From contig OZ023205.1 of NCBI GenBank assembly GCA_963995525.1, positions 60,264,609-60,328,608 of the forward strand: 64,000 nucleotides of DNA. The letters run 5' to 3'. A model generated the notes under the pieces. The model did not search any database. It was not told the DNA's origin and saw only the letters and a list, made by a program, of their open reading frames with translations. A program made the translations under genes and the position numbers. Positions 1-12,600 of the stretch are shown piece by piece (position 1 is the first letter of the stretch; every line of letters starts with the position of its first letter). Source of the stretch: Escarpia spicata. Lineage: Eukaryota; Annelida; Polychaeta; Sabellida; Siboglinidae.

Positions 1-506
1 GCTACTTTGTTCAGTGCTAGTCAGTCAGCAATGGAGACATGCTACTTTGTTCAGTGCCAGTCTGTCAGCAATGGAGACCTGCTTCTTTGCTTATCGACAG
101 CCTGTCAGCAATTGAGACATGTTACTTTGTTCAGTGCCAGTCTGTCAGCAATGGAGACCTGCTACTTTGCTTATTAACAGTCTGTCAGCAATGGAGACAT
201 GCTACTTTGTTCATTGACAGTCTGCCAGCAATGGAAACACACTACTTTGTTCATTGACGGTCTGCCAGCAATGGAGACACACAACTTTGTTCATTGACAG
301 TCTGTCAGCAATGGAGACGTGCTTCTTTGTTTATTGACAGTCTGTCAGCAATGGAAACATGCTACTTTGTTCAGTGGCAGTCTGTCAATAATGGAGACAC
401 AATACTTTGTACTTTGTTCAGTGACAGCCTCTCTGAAATTAAGACATGCTACTTTGTTCAGGGACAGTTTGCCAGCTAAGGAGACATGCTACTTTGTTCA
501 CTGGAT
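1..506. repeat. 40-bp minisatellite, about 12.5 copies
   Basis: Head-to-tail units of about 40 bp, each containing CAGCAATGGAGACATGC and ACTTTGTTCAG-like blocks, start at the window edge and probably continue to the left. The copies are moderately diverged, and one near 410 is longer. The array lies just downstream of the provisional GRIPAP1 exon 7. Read on the minus strand each unit contains TTGCTGACAG, which resembles a 3' splice site, so it could be another splice-site array belonging to an exon outside the window; this is only a guess. Confidence 0.9.
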
Positions 507-575
507 ACACGCTACTTTCCCAAACCTCGCTATCGCTGCGTACTACCCACTACCCACCCATGTAGGTCCACTTAC

Positions 576-665
576 TGGTCACTGTTGCTGCGAGGTCGTC
601 ACTGCTTTGTGGACAGCCATCAACGCTGTCGCTGTGTGTACCAAGATCACCTTCATCAGCGTCTC
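576..665 (-). CDS. GRIPAP1 exon 7 (provisional)
   Basis: On the minus strand, a GTTTCAG acceptor at 667-666 and a perfect GTAAGT donor after base 576 bound 90 nt that stay open in the phase left by exon 6 (phase 1 in, phase 1 out). The reading starts [17 protein letters not shown] and is acidic and Ser/Asp-rich, so it looks like a disordered linker. I have no motif match; support is splice sites and phase only. A longer plus-strand ORF covers the same bases and is probably chance. Confidence 0.5.
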
Positions 666-3600
666 CTGAAACAGGCCCTAAACATGTCACAACCAGTCTG
701 GTTCTCCCCATTCTTCTTCCCTGGCCATAAGACTGTCTGTCCCTATCCCAATGTGGCCCACCTCCACCCTGGCACTCTACTCCCAGTTAAAGATCATTAT
801 TAAAACAGTCTAACTAAATGTGACATTTGGCAAAAATCACAAATAAACATACATGACCTGCCACAGCGAAGTGGGTATTATGTTGCAAAATTGTGAAGAG
901 GGATTTTGTACCTTTTGGATTCCACAGATCGCATGCTTTAAAATGAGACCTCTGTTGTTTAAATATCGTCAGTAGTTTTTTATTTATTGCTAATTGAATC
1001 AAAATGTTATGGTGTTTTGAGAAACTAGGTAATTTGGACTCATATTGCCTATTGTTTTTTAATCTATGGGTTCATAAAGGCATATGTTATTAGTTTTGGG
1101 TTGTTTGTTGGGGAAAATACACTGGACATCGAAAGATGAAATGATAAGGTGTGCATTTCTGTCAAAATCACCAAACTGACTGAACACGACCTAGACAGCT
1201 ATTTTTAGGTGCATGTCCAGAATAGGCCTGTGCCACTTAATGCCCACTTCGCCGTGGCAGATCACATCACTCACATGTGACGAATGGTTTTATTAAAACG
1301 TTGTTTTAGTGGATAAAAAGCACTCTGAGTAGGTGCTAGCCCATAATGTAGTGAAACTGTTTTCTGCTAGGTGCGCATGAAAAACTTGTATGGGGACATT
1401 TCATACAGAATGTACAAAATAAATTAAACGTATGTCTGTATAATAATAGCACATACACTGAGCATTGAGAACAATGATGTGTAACTTAGGTAAAGTTCCG
1501 CCATATGAAAGTCCTTACGTTCTTATCGCTGGACTGAAAACTCACAAACTGTTCTTTCTAAACACTGTACAATTCAAAGTCCTTTTTAGGATAAAACCAA
1601 CTGCAGATATTTAAAACAAACAATTACCTAAGTTTCACTATCACGAGTACGAATAATTGTTTAAAAAATGGCTTCCTTTGACCTTTAAAACAAACTAACA
1701 AAACTGAGGTCATAAACACCCTTGTTACATATTTGGTGCCCACAAAAACATTACAGCGTTCAGTTGGGAACCTCAAATATGTGTCAACAACAAATGCTGT
1801 ATCTTTATGAAGCAGCCATACTTCGATCTAAATCATGTGTTTGTTTTCTTTTTATTAAAAATTTTGAAATTTGCTAAATAAAGTAATCTCTAAAGTCAGT
1901 AATTAACATACGTAAACTACTTGTATTCAATATTGTAACCATACGATTTATATGTATACAATATTTAACTGAATCCATAACCAAAATGTATTAATTAGAA
2001 TATGAATTATGTTACGACATACCTGATTGGTCGGTATCATTGACCAATGGACTGACAGCGGAGGCAGCCAATGAGATGTTCTTCTGTAGCGCTGCGTTCT
2101 CGGCCTGGAGTCGACGGATCTCGTCCTGCCAGTGACGAGAACTGTCAGTACTACTGGCGCCCTCTTTCAAGCTCTCGTTTTTTGTCTCTAGTCTCTCGTT
2201 ACTCTCGATCAGCTACAAGAAATAGGGAACATTATAGCAGTGCAACTCATTTAGCCTGTCACAAATCAAATTCATCAATGATCAAATTATTATCGTTAAA
2301 TCGGGTAATTTTCACGAGAGAGTGTGAATTGCTATATTTAGTACCTGATCAATGGAGTGACCACATTTGTGTTTCTTGCCGTGTTTCAACGGGCATAGTA
2401 ACACTAATTTATTAGTTTGTCAACAAGACTGAGTAAGACATTTGCAATTGCACAAATGAACTAGCATGTTGTCATGGATAATGTACCCATTACGTGTAGA
2501 AGTAGGGCCAACTAGAAAAAGCACAGCTTATTCCAAGAATGTATGTAAACAACTCTAAATTGACTGTCGTTGTTTGTCTAAATACATCGTCATTTGGCAG
2601 ATCAGAGGCTTGTGGTCCAAGAAAGTGAATTAACATAGAAAGCAGAGACTGACCCTTGGCACCTGGGAGGAGATGTCATCATAATGCCCCAGAGTTAGCA
2701 TATTCATATACAAGATGGCGGAACACACTTAGGTGTTTTGTCATGTTTCTCATAAAATAGAATTTTGTTGATTAGGCACACCACATACAATACGAAACAC
2801 AGACCATCAAGGAATATTGTGGACATGTCCATTGCAACAACTGTTGGCACAGAAACCAGTAAACCCAAGATCAACGGTTTCACCATGATGAAATTTGAAC
2901 CGAGATGAATGACCTTAAACTGTTTTACTACAGTGAAAAATGAAGTGTTAACTATAATTGCAATAATATTTTATAATATATAATATTCAGTAATTTGTCA
3001 TAAAGTAACTATACAAATTACTGAATAATAAAGTGAATCGCAGACATGGCACAGCTGCACTAATTATGTCATAATATAAAAGATGCCAAACGCAAAATGC
3101 GAGCACACAATCAAAATTAGTGCAGCATAAATGCGCGGCATTCCTAGTACCTATATCGTACAATAGAAAGAAACACCCACATTGGAATGGCATTTATCGT
3201 TAGTTATTGTAAGACAAGGAAACCATTTACGCTACATACCCCTATGATTGCTCACCACATAGACAACAAAAACAATTCATTCCAAAGAAAGGCATTAAAG
3301 CCATTATTGTAACACTGTGGCGATACAGACGTGTATCAATGGCCGATGATAGCATCTCAGACAATCCCATCAAAAACTCTAAATACCTTGAAAGGTTTGC
3401 GTATAAACACCCTATAAATTTGACATCATCGTGAAGCTGGCATTTGTGCGATTCCAACGATAGGCGTTAGGCGTTGCTATTTTTAATGTTCTTTTCTGCA
3501 GTTAGGGAATAATCCGCTGTGTCAGAATCCCCTGCTGTAGCAGGTTGTTGTATTCAAGCGTCATAATACGGCAACCCCCTGTAGCGGAGTGTTACACTGA

Positions 3601-6600
3601 ATTGGTTAAAAGTTACTTTACTTCTACATATGTCTTCTACATATTTGATAACTGCCACAGTGAACTGGGTATGAAGTCGCACAGGTCTATTCTGTACATG
3701 AGCCAAAAATAGCTGTCTAGGTCATGTGACCCGCCACAGTGAACTGGGTATGAAGTCGCACAGGTCTATTCTGCACAAGAGCCAAAAATAACTGTCTAGG
3801 TCATGTGACCTGCCACAGTGAACTGGGTACGAAGTCGCACAGGTCTATTCTGTACATGAGCCAAAAATAGTGGTCTAGGTCATGTGACCTGCCACAGTGA
3901 ACTGGGTATGAAGTTGCACAGGTTTATTCTGCACAAGAGCCTAAAGTAGCTGTCTAGGTCATGTGACCCCCACGGTGAACTGGGTATGAAGTTCCACAGG
4001 TCTATTCTGCATATGAGCCAAAAATAGCCGTCTAGGTCATGTGACCTGCCACAGTGAACTGGGTATGAAATCCCACAGGTCTATTCTGCACATGAGCCAA
4101 AAATAGCTGTCTAGGTCATGTGACCCCTACAGTGAACTGGGTATGAAGTCGCACAGGTTTATTCTGCACAAGAGCCAAAAATAGCTGTCCAGGTCATGAG
4201 ACCTGCCACAGTGAACTGGGAATGAAGTCCCACAGGTCTACTCTGCCCATGAGCCAAAAATAGTGGTCTAGGTCATGTGACCCGCCACAGTGAACTGGGT
4301 ATGAAGTTGCACAGGTTTATTCTGCACAAGAGACAAAAATAGCTGTCTAGGTCATGTGACCCCCACGGTGAACTGGGAATGAAGTCCCACAGGTCTATTC
4401 TGCATATGATCCAAAAATAGCTGTCTAGCTCATGTGACCTGCCACAGTGAACTGGGTATGAAATCCCACAGGTCTATTTTGCACGAGCCAAAAATAGCTG
4501 TCTAGGTCATGTGACCCCTACAGTGAACTGGGTATGAAATCCCACAGGTCTATTCTGCCCATGAACCAAAAATAGTGGTCTAGGTCATGTGACCCGCCAC
4601 AGTGAACTGGGTATGAAGTTGCACAGGTTTATTCTGCACAAGAGACAAAAATAGCTGTCTAGGTCATGTGACCCCCCACGGTGAACTGGGAATGAAGTCC
4701 CACAGGTCTATTCTGCATATGAGCCAAAAATAGCTGTCTAGCTCATGTGACCTGCCACAGTGAACTGGGTATGAAATCCCACAGGTCTATTTTGCACGAG
4801 CCAAAAATAGCTGTCTAGGTCATGTGACCCCTACAGTGAACTGGGTATGAAGTCACACAGGTTTATTCTGCACAAGAGCCAAAAATAGCTGTCCAGGTCA
4901 TGTGACCTGCCACAGTGAACTGGTTATGAAGTCGCACAGGTCTATTCTGCACATGAGCCAAAAATAGTGGTCTAGGTCATGTGACCCGCCACAGTGAACT
5001 GGGTATGAAGTTGCACAGGTTTATTCTGCACAAGAGACAAAAATAGCTGTCTAGGTCATGTGACCCCCCCACGGTGAACTGGGAATGAAGTCCCACAGGT
5101 CTATTCTGCATATGAGCCAAAAATAGCTGTCTAGTTCATGTGACCTGCCACAGTGAACTGGGTATAAAATCCCACAGGTCTATTCTGCACATGAGCCAAA
5201 AATAGTTGTCTAGGTCATGTGACCTGCCACAGTGAACTGAGTATGAAGTCCCACAGGTCTATTCTGCACAAGAGCCAAAAATAGTGGTCAAGGTCATGTG
5301 ACCCGCCACAGTGAACTGAGTATGAAGTCCCACAGGTTTATTCTGCACAAGGGCCAAAAATAGTGGTCAAGGTCATATGACCTGCCACAGTGAACTGAGT
5401 ATGAAGTCGCACAGCTCTATTCTACACATGAGCCAAATATAGCTGTCTAGGTCATGTGACCCCTACAGTGAACTGGGTATGAAGTCGCACAGGTCTATTC
5501 TGCACATGAGCCAAAAATAGCTGTCTAAGTCATGTGACCCCCACAGTGAACTGGGTATGAAGTCGCACAGGTCTATTCTGCACATGGAGCCAAAATTAGC
5601 TCGCGTCCCATCAATTTTGTGATTTTTGCACACCTTATAATCTCCTATTCCAATGCCCAGTTGATTTTTCTTGACAAGGAATCCCAAACTAATAAAATAC
5701 CTGCATTTACGAACCAACATACAAAGAAACAATACATAATATGAGTCAAAATTACATGATTTCTCAACATGTTGCTTTTTAGACGTTTGCTTCAATTTTA
5801 GCAATAAACACAAAAACTACTGAAGATATTTTGGCAAATGAGGCATTGTTTTAAAGCTTGTGATCTGTGGAATCCAAAATGATACAAAACTCCAATTCAC
5901 TATTTTGAAACTTAATACCGGGTACACACTTAGTTGTGGCAGGTGATAGGTATTCTCACGAGTAGTCTAGTGTGTGAACAGTGTTTTAAGTAATCTATTA
6001 TTTATTTATTTTAATCTACTATCATTTAACTAACTTATTTTTGTCATATTATGTCACATTTTAATTAATGTTACCTCCATTTTTTTTTATTTGCCTATGC
6101 ACTATGCACCATGGTTTTAGCAATGCATTGTCATTTATTTAATTGGTTTGTTTTAGCATTCGTGTATTACTGTATTTTAGCACCTCTGAATGGACCTTTG
6201 TCTAGATTTATGGTGCTTTACAAGTTGGCTTATTATTATTATTACTACTATTCTCGACCCACCTGTCCGAGCTCCTTCATGAGAGTTTCGTTCTGCAGGC
6301 GAAAGTCATCTTCCTGACTGAGCAGCTTTCTCTGGAGACCATCATTTTCTTCAAGTAGCATCTCAACCTCCTGTAAATGACAACAAAAACAATCAGTGTT
6401 ACGTAGCTTACATTGTCAACAACCAACTAATGTATCTAGTACATTGCGGTTTGCATATGTCACAATCATAATTTTGCGCATGACATCTGTCAAGCTTTAT
6501 CTTTGCCACCGGTACATATAAATGACAATACTATTGCTGCATAACATCTCATAAATCAAACATTCCTGTACACAGTTGTCAAGTTAAAAATGTTGCCTTA

Positions 6601-9600
6601 TGTTTTTGTTATAAAGAAACACTTTTGTTCAGAATTTCAACAAAATATACAAATGAATGCACAAAAGAACCATGCGTACTGCATCCATTTTTTGTGGCTT
6701 GACTGAGCTTTTGCTGGGCAACAGGTTACATGATGGATAGGCCAATTGTATCAGGTTCAAAAATATATGTTTGTGAACATTGTATACACTGCTAGAAAGT
6801 ATAGTAGAGGTTCACTGTTAAGGCCACCCTGTGAACATTGTCTGTACTGCTAGAAAGTACAGTAAAGGTTCACTTTTAAGGTCACCACACTGTGAACATT
6901 GTCTGTACAGCTAGATAGTACAGTAGAGGTTCACTATTAAGGTCACCCTGTGAACACTGTCTGTACTGCTAGAAAGTACAGTAGAGGTTCACTATTAAGG
7001 TCACCCTGTGAACATTGTCTGCACTGCTAGAAAGTACAGTAGAGGTTCACTATTAAGGTCACCCTGTGAACATTGTCTGTACTTCTAAAAAGTATAGTAG
7101 AGGTTCACTATTAAGGTCACCCTGTGAACATTGTCTGTACTGTTAGAAAGGTCACCCAGTGAACATTGTCTGTACTGCTAGAAAGTATGGTAGACTATTA
7201 AGGTCACCCTGCCAAAATTTACTTGAATAACAAGGTAACCATATTCACTGGATTAATTTTCAATAATTTACTGTTATGTGAATAATTTGGGACTATCCTG
7301 GGTTGACCCTAAATGAGAAGTGGCTGTATTACTGAGGTGAACATAAAGCGGGGTTCCACTGCGTTCCATATGGGGTGCTTTGGTGCTTTAAAGCTTATGT
7401 AGCTTAATTTGCACCACTCTGCCTGTTTTTGGGGAAGAGACACTGAAAAATGTCCCTTTCACCTTTTGTCCATTTTATGTGCCTGGTGCTGTATACTGTA
7501 CATACACCAGGCTGAATACCCAGTATGACAATGAGTGATCACAGCCCTACACGACAGCAATATTTCAGAACTTAGCTTGCACCTCCCTGGATCATTCACA
7601 TTCTGCACACAAACATGCTAACTGTTACGCGACTGTACATGATCTAATCAAAGCGTCTCTCTTTTTTCTTTCTCCGCGCTTCCTGCGGAAGATTTCATTC
7701 CACTGGGAGTCTTCCCTCCATATGAATACAGCTGGTGATTCCATTGCTGCAAGACCACAGGGAATGTGGCTGAATTCTTGCTGATCGGTTGAGGGAGCCC
7801 TGCTCAGATAGACCACCTGCTCCGTTTTCTTTCACAGCACAAACACCCAAGACCACAACAACAAAATCATGTCTTTGATTACACCTACAGAAAATGGGCC
7901 AAGAGGCCCTGAAGTCCACTGGACTATTATTGTTAGTTTGTAATTATTAATTAAATGGTTTTTGGTGAATCACAGTTACAGATCATAGTTCGAATGATTC
8001 AATCAATTAGAGATTTCTTGTGTATAGTGGCACTACCACATGGAATGTGTATGCAATGTTAGAGAAAAAGTTACTGCAGTTTTTTTTTTAAATAGACAAA
8101 AATATGAAAATTTTTCATTTTTGGGGGCCTTCAGAATGATTGAAGCAAATACAAATTTCTTGTGTATAGTGGCACTACACAGTGAATGTCAATACCAAAT
8201 TAGAGAAAAAGGTACTGCAGAGTTTTTGAGAAAATAGGCAATATGTTAAAAATTTGCATTTTGGGGGCCATGAGGTGCCCTTAGAATGATTCAATCAACT
8301 ACAGATTTTGTGTGTATAGTGGCAAAACCATATGAAATGTCTATGCAAAATCTGAGAAAAAGTTACTGAAGGTTTTGAAAAAATAGGCAAAATGAGACAA
8401 TTTACCAGTTTGGGGGACCATGTAGGGTTAGAATTATTCAATCAAATACAGATTTCTCGTGCATAGTGGCAGCACCCTAAGATATGTCTATGCAAAATTA
8501 GAGAAAAAGTTGCTGAACAGTTTCTGAGATGTGGCAGTTAACGGCAGACGGTGGACGCAGAGTGAGGGCATAAGTCTGTTGGACCTTTGGCCCAAAGGAC
8601 TGAAAATTAGGACAGTGTGATTCAAACACCGTAGATTTTTTATCAGTACACTGTATTTTTCATTACGCAGATTTTTATAATTACACTGTTTTTGAATTAT
8701 TATACTGTTTAAAATGTGATGTTCATCGATTTCAGAATTTGTGTAAATCCAGTGTCTTACTAGAAGTGTATAGCTTTAATTGGAACTACCGGTAGTTGGC
8801 TGCTTAGGTATTATGCCACGCTCCTAACAAATATTTTATTATCACTAAATTGGGTATATATTGTAATAAAAGCAAATTTTTTAATTAACTATACTTGACA
8901 TAACCTATATAATTTCTGATTGCCACGAAAGCATTTGAAGCTGATCATCACATAAACTGGAAGTTAGGTTAAATTAACATGTGTAAGCAGTATTACTTAT
9001 TTGGTAAAAAATAATTTGTATTTTATTAATCAGTAACTTCTACTGCCCCAAAACAAAACAAAATCAAGTTTCACACCAGTGGTACTTTTGATTTTTTTCA
9101 CTGATGTGCACAATTTATTTTCGACACAGCAGTGTCTGTGAGGAACGTGTTAAATGTTTAGTGCAGCATGTTGAATAGGTGGACCTGTTATATAAAACAG
9201 AAACATGTCGCTGGTGAATAATGTATGTGATTACTGTAGTAATCACATTTGGAACACCTGCTGTCTGCTTCCAACAGGCAGAGTGTAAAGGGCAACACTC
9301 TAATCTAACTAACGGTTACAGAATCCTTGGCAGTTACTTGCTCTAACAATGACCCTTGTGCATCCCTAATCATGAGTTTGCCCTGATTTTGTTAGAACTT
9401 GGGGTCTTGAGAATATAGCTGCAACAGAAGTCCATTATTATTATTATTTAAAATAATTGCTTGTCTGGGTGTTCAGACACCAAAACGATCCCATGTTGTG
9501 GTTAGGGGAACACTGGAAAAAAAACAACCTATACACAATGACAACGCAGTTTAAACTTCCTCCACCACTACAGAGTAGCTGTTACTTGTTCCTTTTTTTT

Positions 9601-12600
9601 TCTTGTCATAAAAACTACAAAAAAAAGCACATCCACCAGATGGCACTACTTACACACACAGGTACAGATGGTTTTCTGGAGTATTTATAAATTATGTTTG
9701 TTACAGTGTAATTTGTAAAGTGAGTTACCCACAACATGCTCAGCTGATTGGTGGACCACTGGTATTGCTCATAACCATTCGTACATCAGTAACAACTGAT
9801 TTATGTGTAATGTGCGGTACAAACCCTAATATCATTACAATTGGGAATTTCAAAAAAACTAAGTTGTTACTTTTTTCGAGAGGCCATAGATTAATCCATG
9901 AAATCCCCAGGCGCAAGCCGTCTGGGAGGAAAACACTAAGAAATACTGTATCTGTACATACGCGAGCTATGTTAGTTACACTTAATCATGTGATTCTTAA
10001 TTTGTTCACCTAGCTGAAAATGACATTGCTCAACCTAATACTAGCCAAATAAGCAGGCAATAATCATGTAAACCAAGAAAATGTAGATTAGTGTAGTGCA
10101 TTACACTAACAAGCTACATGTCATGCACATCACACGTATGGAAAACAACCATTGCTTTTTGTAATGAAAGGACACCCTGTCGGTCTGTCTTACTGCCTCA
10201 TTGTGTTACCTATTTACTCCACAGAACTACTCAACACACCTACCTTTGCCTTTTTGCTTTTATTCAAGGCCTACAAATAGAATAGAAGGAACACAAATAA
10301 ACCATGTCAGTAAATAAAGTGTATAAATAATATTACTATTAAGAATTAGTTTATATAAACGTACACACCGCGGAACCTCATTATTAATGTCTCCCTTGGC
10401 ACTGCTCAAAAGTGAGCTGAATCTCGAGGCGACCGCATTAGTGATTGACTTATTTCCCATATTTTACTTTTACAGAAATAATTGGTGACTATCGTAGGTG
10501 ACTTTAATTGTCAGATGGCTGTATTACGGAGATGACCGTAAAGCGAATTTTGATTACGTGTGTGGAAATATGAACCAGGTTAATAACACATTCTACCTGA
10601 AGACTGAGCTTTAACAGAACACCAAATAGCTGTTTTAAAATATTGAGAAGACATTGATAAAAAGGATTGTGTTCACATTGAAGGAAGGTAGTAGAGGCAG
10701 AGGGCAAAGTGTGACTTGATACAAGAACAGTGTAGACGGGATAAGAGAAAGTACTCATTCTGATGACGACAATAAATTAACTATTTAGCAGTGTGTGTAT
10801 TCCGTTCATATTTTTTTTAATCTGACAGATATCTGATCGAAGTAGGTATTAATCAGAGAGGGTACTTATAGATGAGAAAATATGTTTCTTCAAAGGCCAA
10901 TGGCCTCTCATCAATTTACCAATCAACAACTTATTGCTGTGGATGACAATCTTGTTAAAATGTGCTATTAATGTGTATGATAGTTACCTTGTTAGCCTTC
11001 TGCAGGTCTCTTGTTAAGGTCTCTACATGTCCATTCAGGGTGGCCAGTTCTACAAGAAAGTCATCAATACACTTTTAATGCGTTAACCATAAATATGTTT
11101 ACCTGGTAAAGCATTTTTTATTCACTTAAATGTTTAACTGTTCCAGGAGTCTGTAAATACCAGCATAATTCCCAACCTTTGGAAAACCAGCACTGTCATT
11201 CCTGTGCCTAGAATATCCTCCCCTCAAGAACTCAACCAATATAGGCCAGTTGCTCTCACTTTGAGATTCACCTACAAGTGTGGGCATGGCACCGGTGATG
11301 CTGTGGCCTCCCTGCTACACTATGTCACCTAACATCTAGAGAAGGCAGGCAATTACATCCATATCATCTTCATAGATTTTATTTCGGCCTTTAATATTAT
11401 ACAGCACCACAAGATGATTGAAAAGCTTCTCGCCTTGCAAATACCCCCGGCCTTCATTCACTGGATACATAACTTTCTCAGCAACAGACCCCAACACGTG
11501 AAGGTTGGCAGCAACATCTCCCCCAACACGTGAAGGTTGGCAGCAACATCTCCCCCAACACGTGAAGGTTGGCAGCAACACCTCCCCCAACACGTGAAGG
11601 TTGGCAGCAACATCTCCCCCAACACTTGAAGGTTGGCAGCAACATCTCCCCCAACACTTGAAGGTTGGCAGCAACATCTCCCCCAACACGTGAAGGTTGG
11701 CAGCAACATCTCCCCCAACACGTGAAGGTTGGCAGCAACATCTCCCCCAACACTTGAAGGTTGGCAGCAACATCTTCCCCAAAACTTGAAGGTTGGCAGC
11801 AACATCTCCCCCAACACGTGAAGGTTGGCAGCAACATCTCCCCCAACACTTGAAGGTTGGCAGCAACATCTTCCCCAACACGTGAAGGTTGGCAGCAACA
11901 TCTCCCCCAACACGTGGAGGTTGGCAGCAACATCTCCCCCAACACGTGAAGGTTGGCAGCAACATCTCCCCCAACACGTGAAGGTTGGCAGCAACATCTC
12001 CCCAACACGTGAAGGTTGGCAGCAACATCTCCCCCAACACGTGAAGGTTGGCAGCAACATCTCCCCCAACACTTGAAGGTTGGCAGCAACATCTCCCCCA
12101 ACACTTGAAGGTTGGCAGCAACTTCTCCCCCAACACGTGAAGGTTGGCAGCAACATCTCCCCCAACACGTGAAGGTTGGCAGCAACATCTCCCCCAACAC
12201 TTGAAGGTTGGCAGCAACATCTTCCCCAACACTTGAAGGTTGGCAGCAACATCTCCCCCAACACGTGAAGGTTGGCAGCAACATCTCCCCCAACACTTGA
12301 AGGTTGGCAGCAACATCTTCCCCAACATGTGAAGGTTGGCAGCAACATCTCCCCCAACACGTGGAGGTTGACAGCAACATCTCCCCAACACGTGAAGGTT
12401 GGCAGCAACATCTCCCCCAACACGTGAAGGTTGGCAGCAACATCTCCCCAACACGTGAAGGTTGGCAGCAACATCTCCCCCAACACGTGAAGGTTGGCAG
12501 CAACATCTCCCCCAACACGTGGAGGTTGGCAGCAACATCTCCCCCAACACGTGAAGGTTGGCAGCAACATCTCCCCCAACACGTGAAGGTTGGCAGCACT

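Noticed and set aside
486..803. 105-codon plus-strand ORF
   Set aside because: No motif; it lies opposite the proposed GRIPAP1 exon 7 and begins inside the 40-bp array.
814..1002. 62-codon minus-strand ORF
   Set aside because: Lies within the MITE-like element and has no coding features.
2071..2415. 114-codon plus-strand ORF
   Set aside because: Antisense shadow of GRIPAP1 exon 6.
7625..7919. Overlapping minus-strand ORFs of 63 and 74 codons
   Set aside because: No motif, no phase-compatible link with GRIPAP1 exons 4 and 5, which already join correctly.
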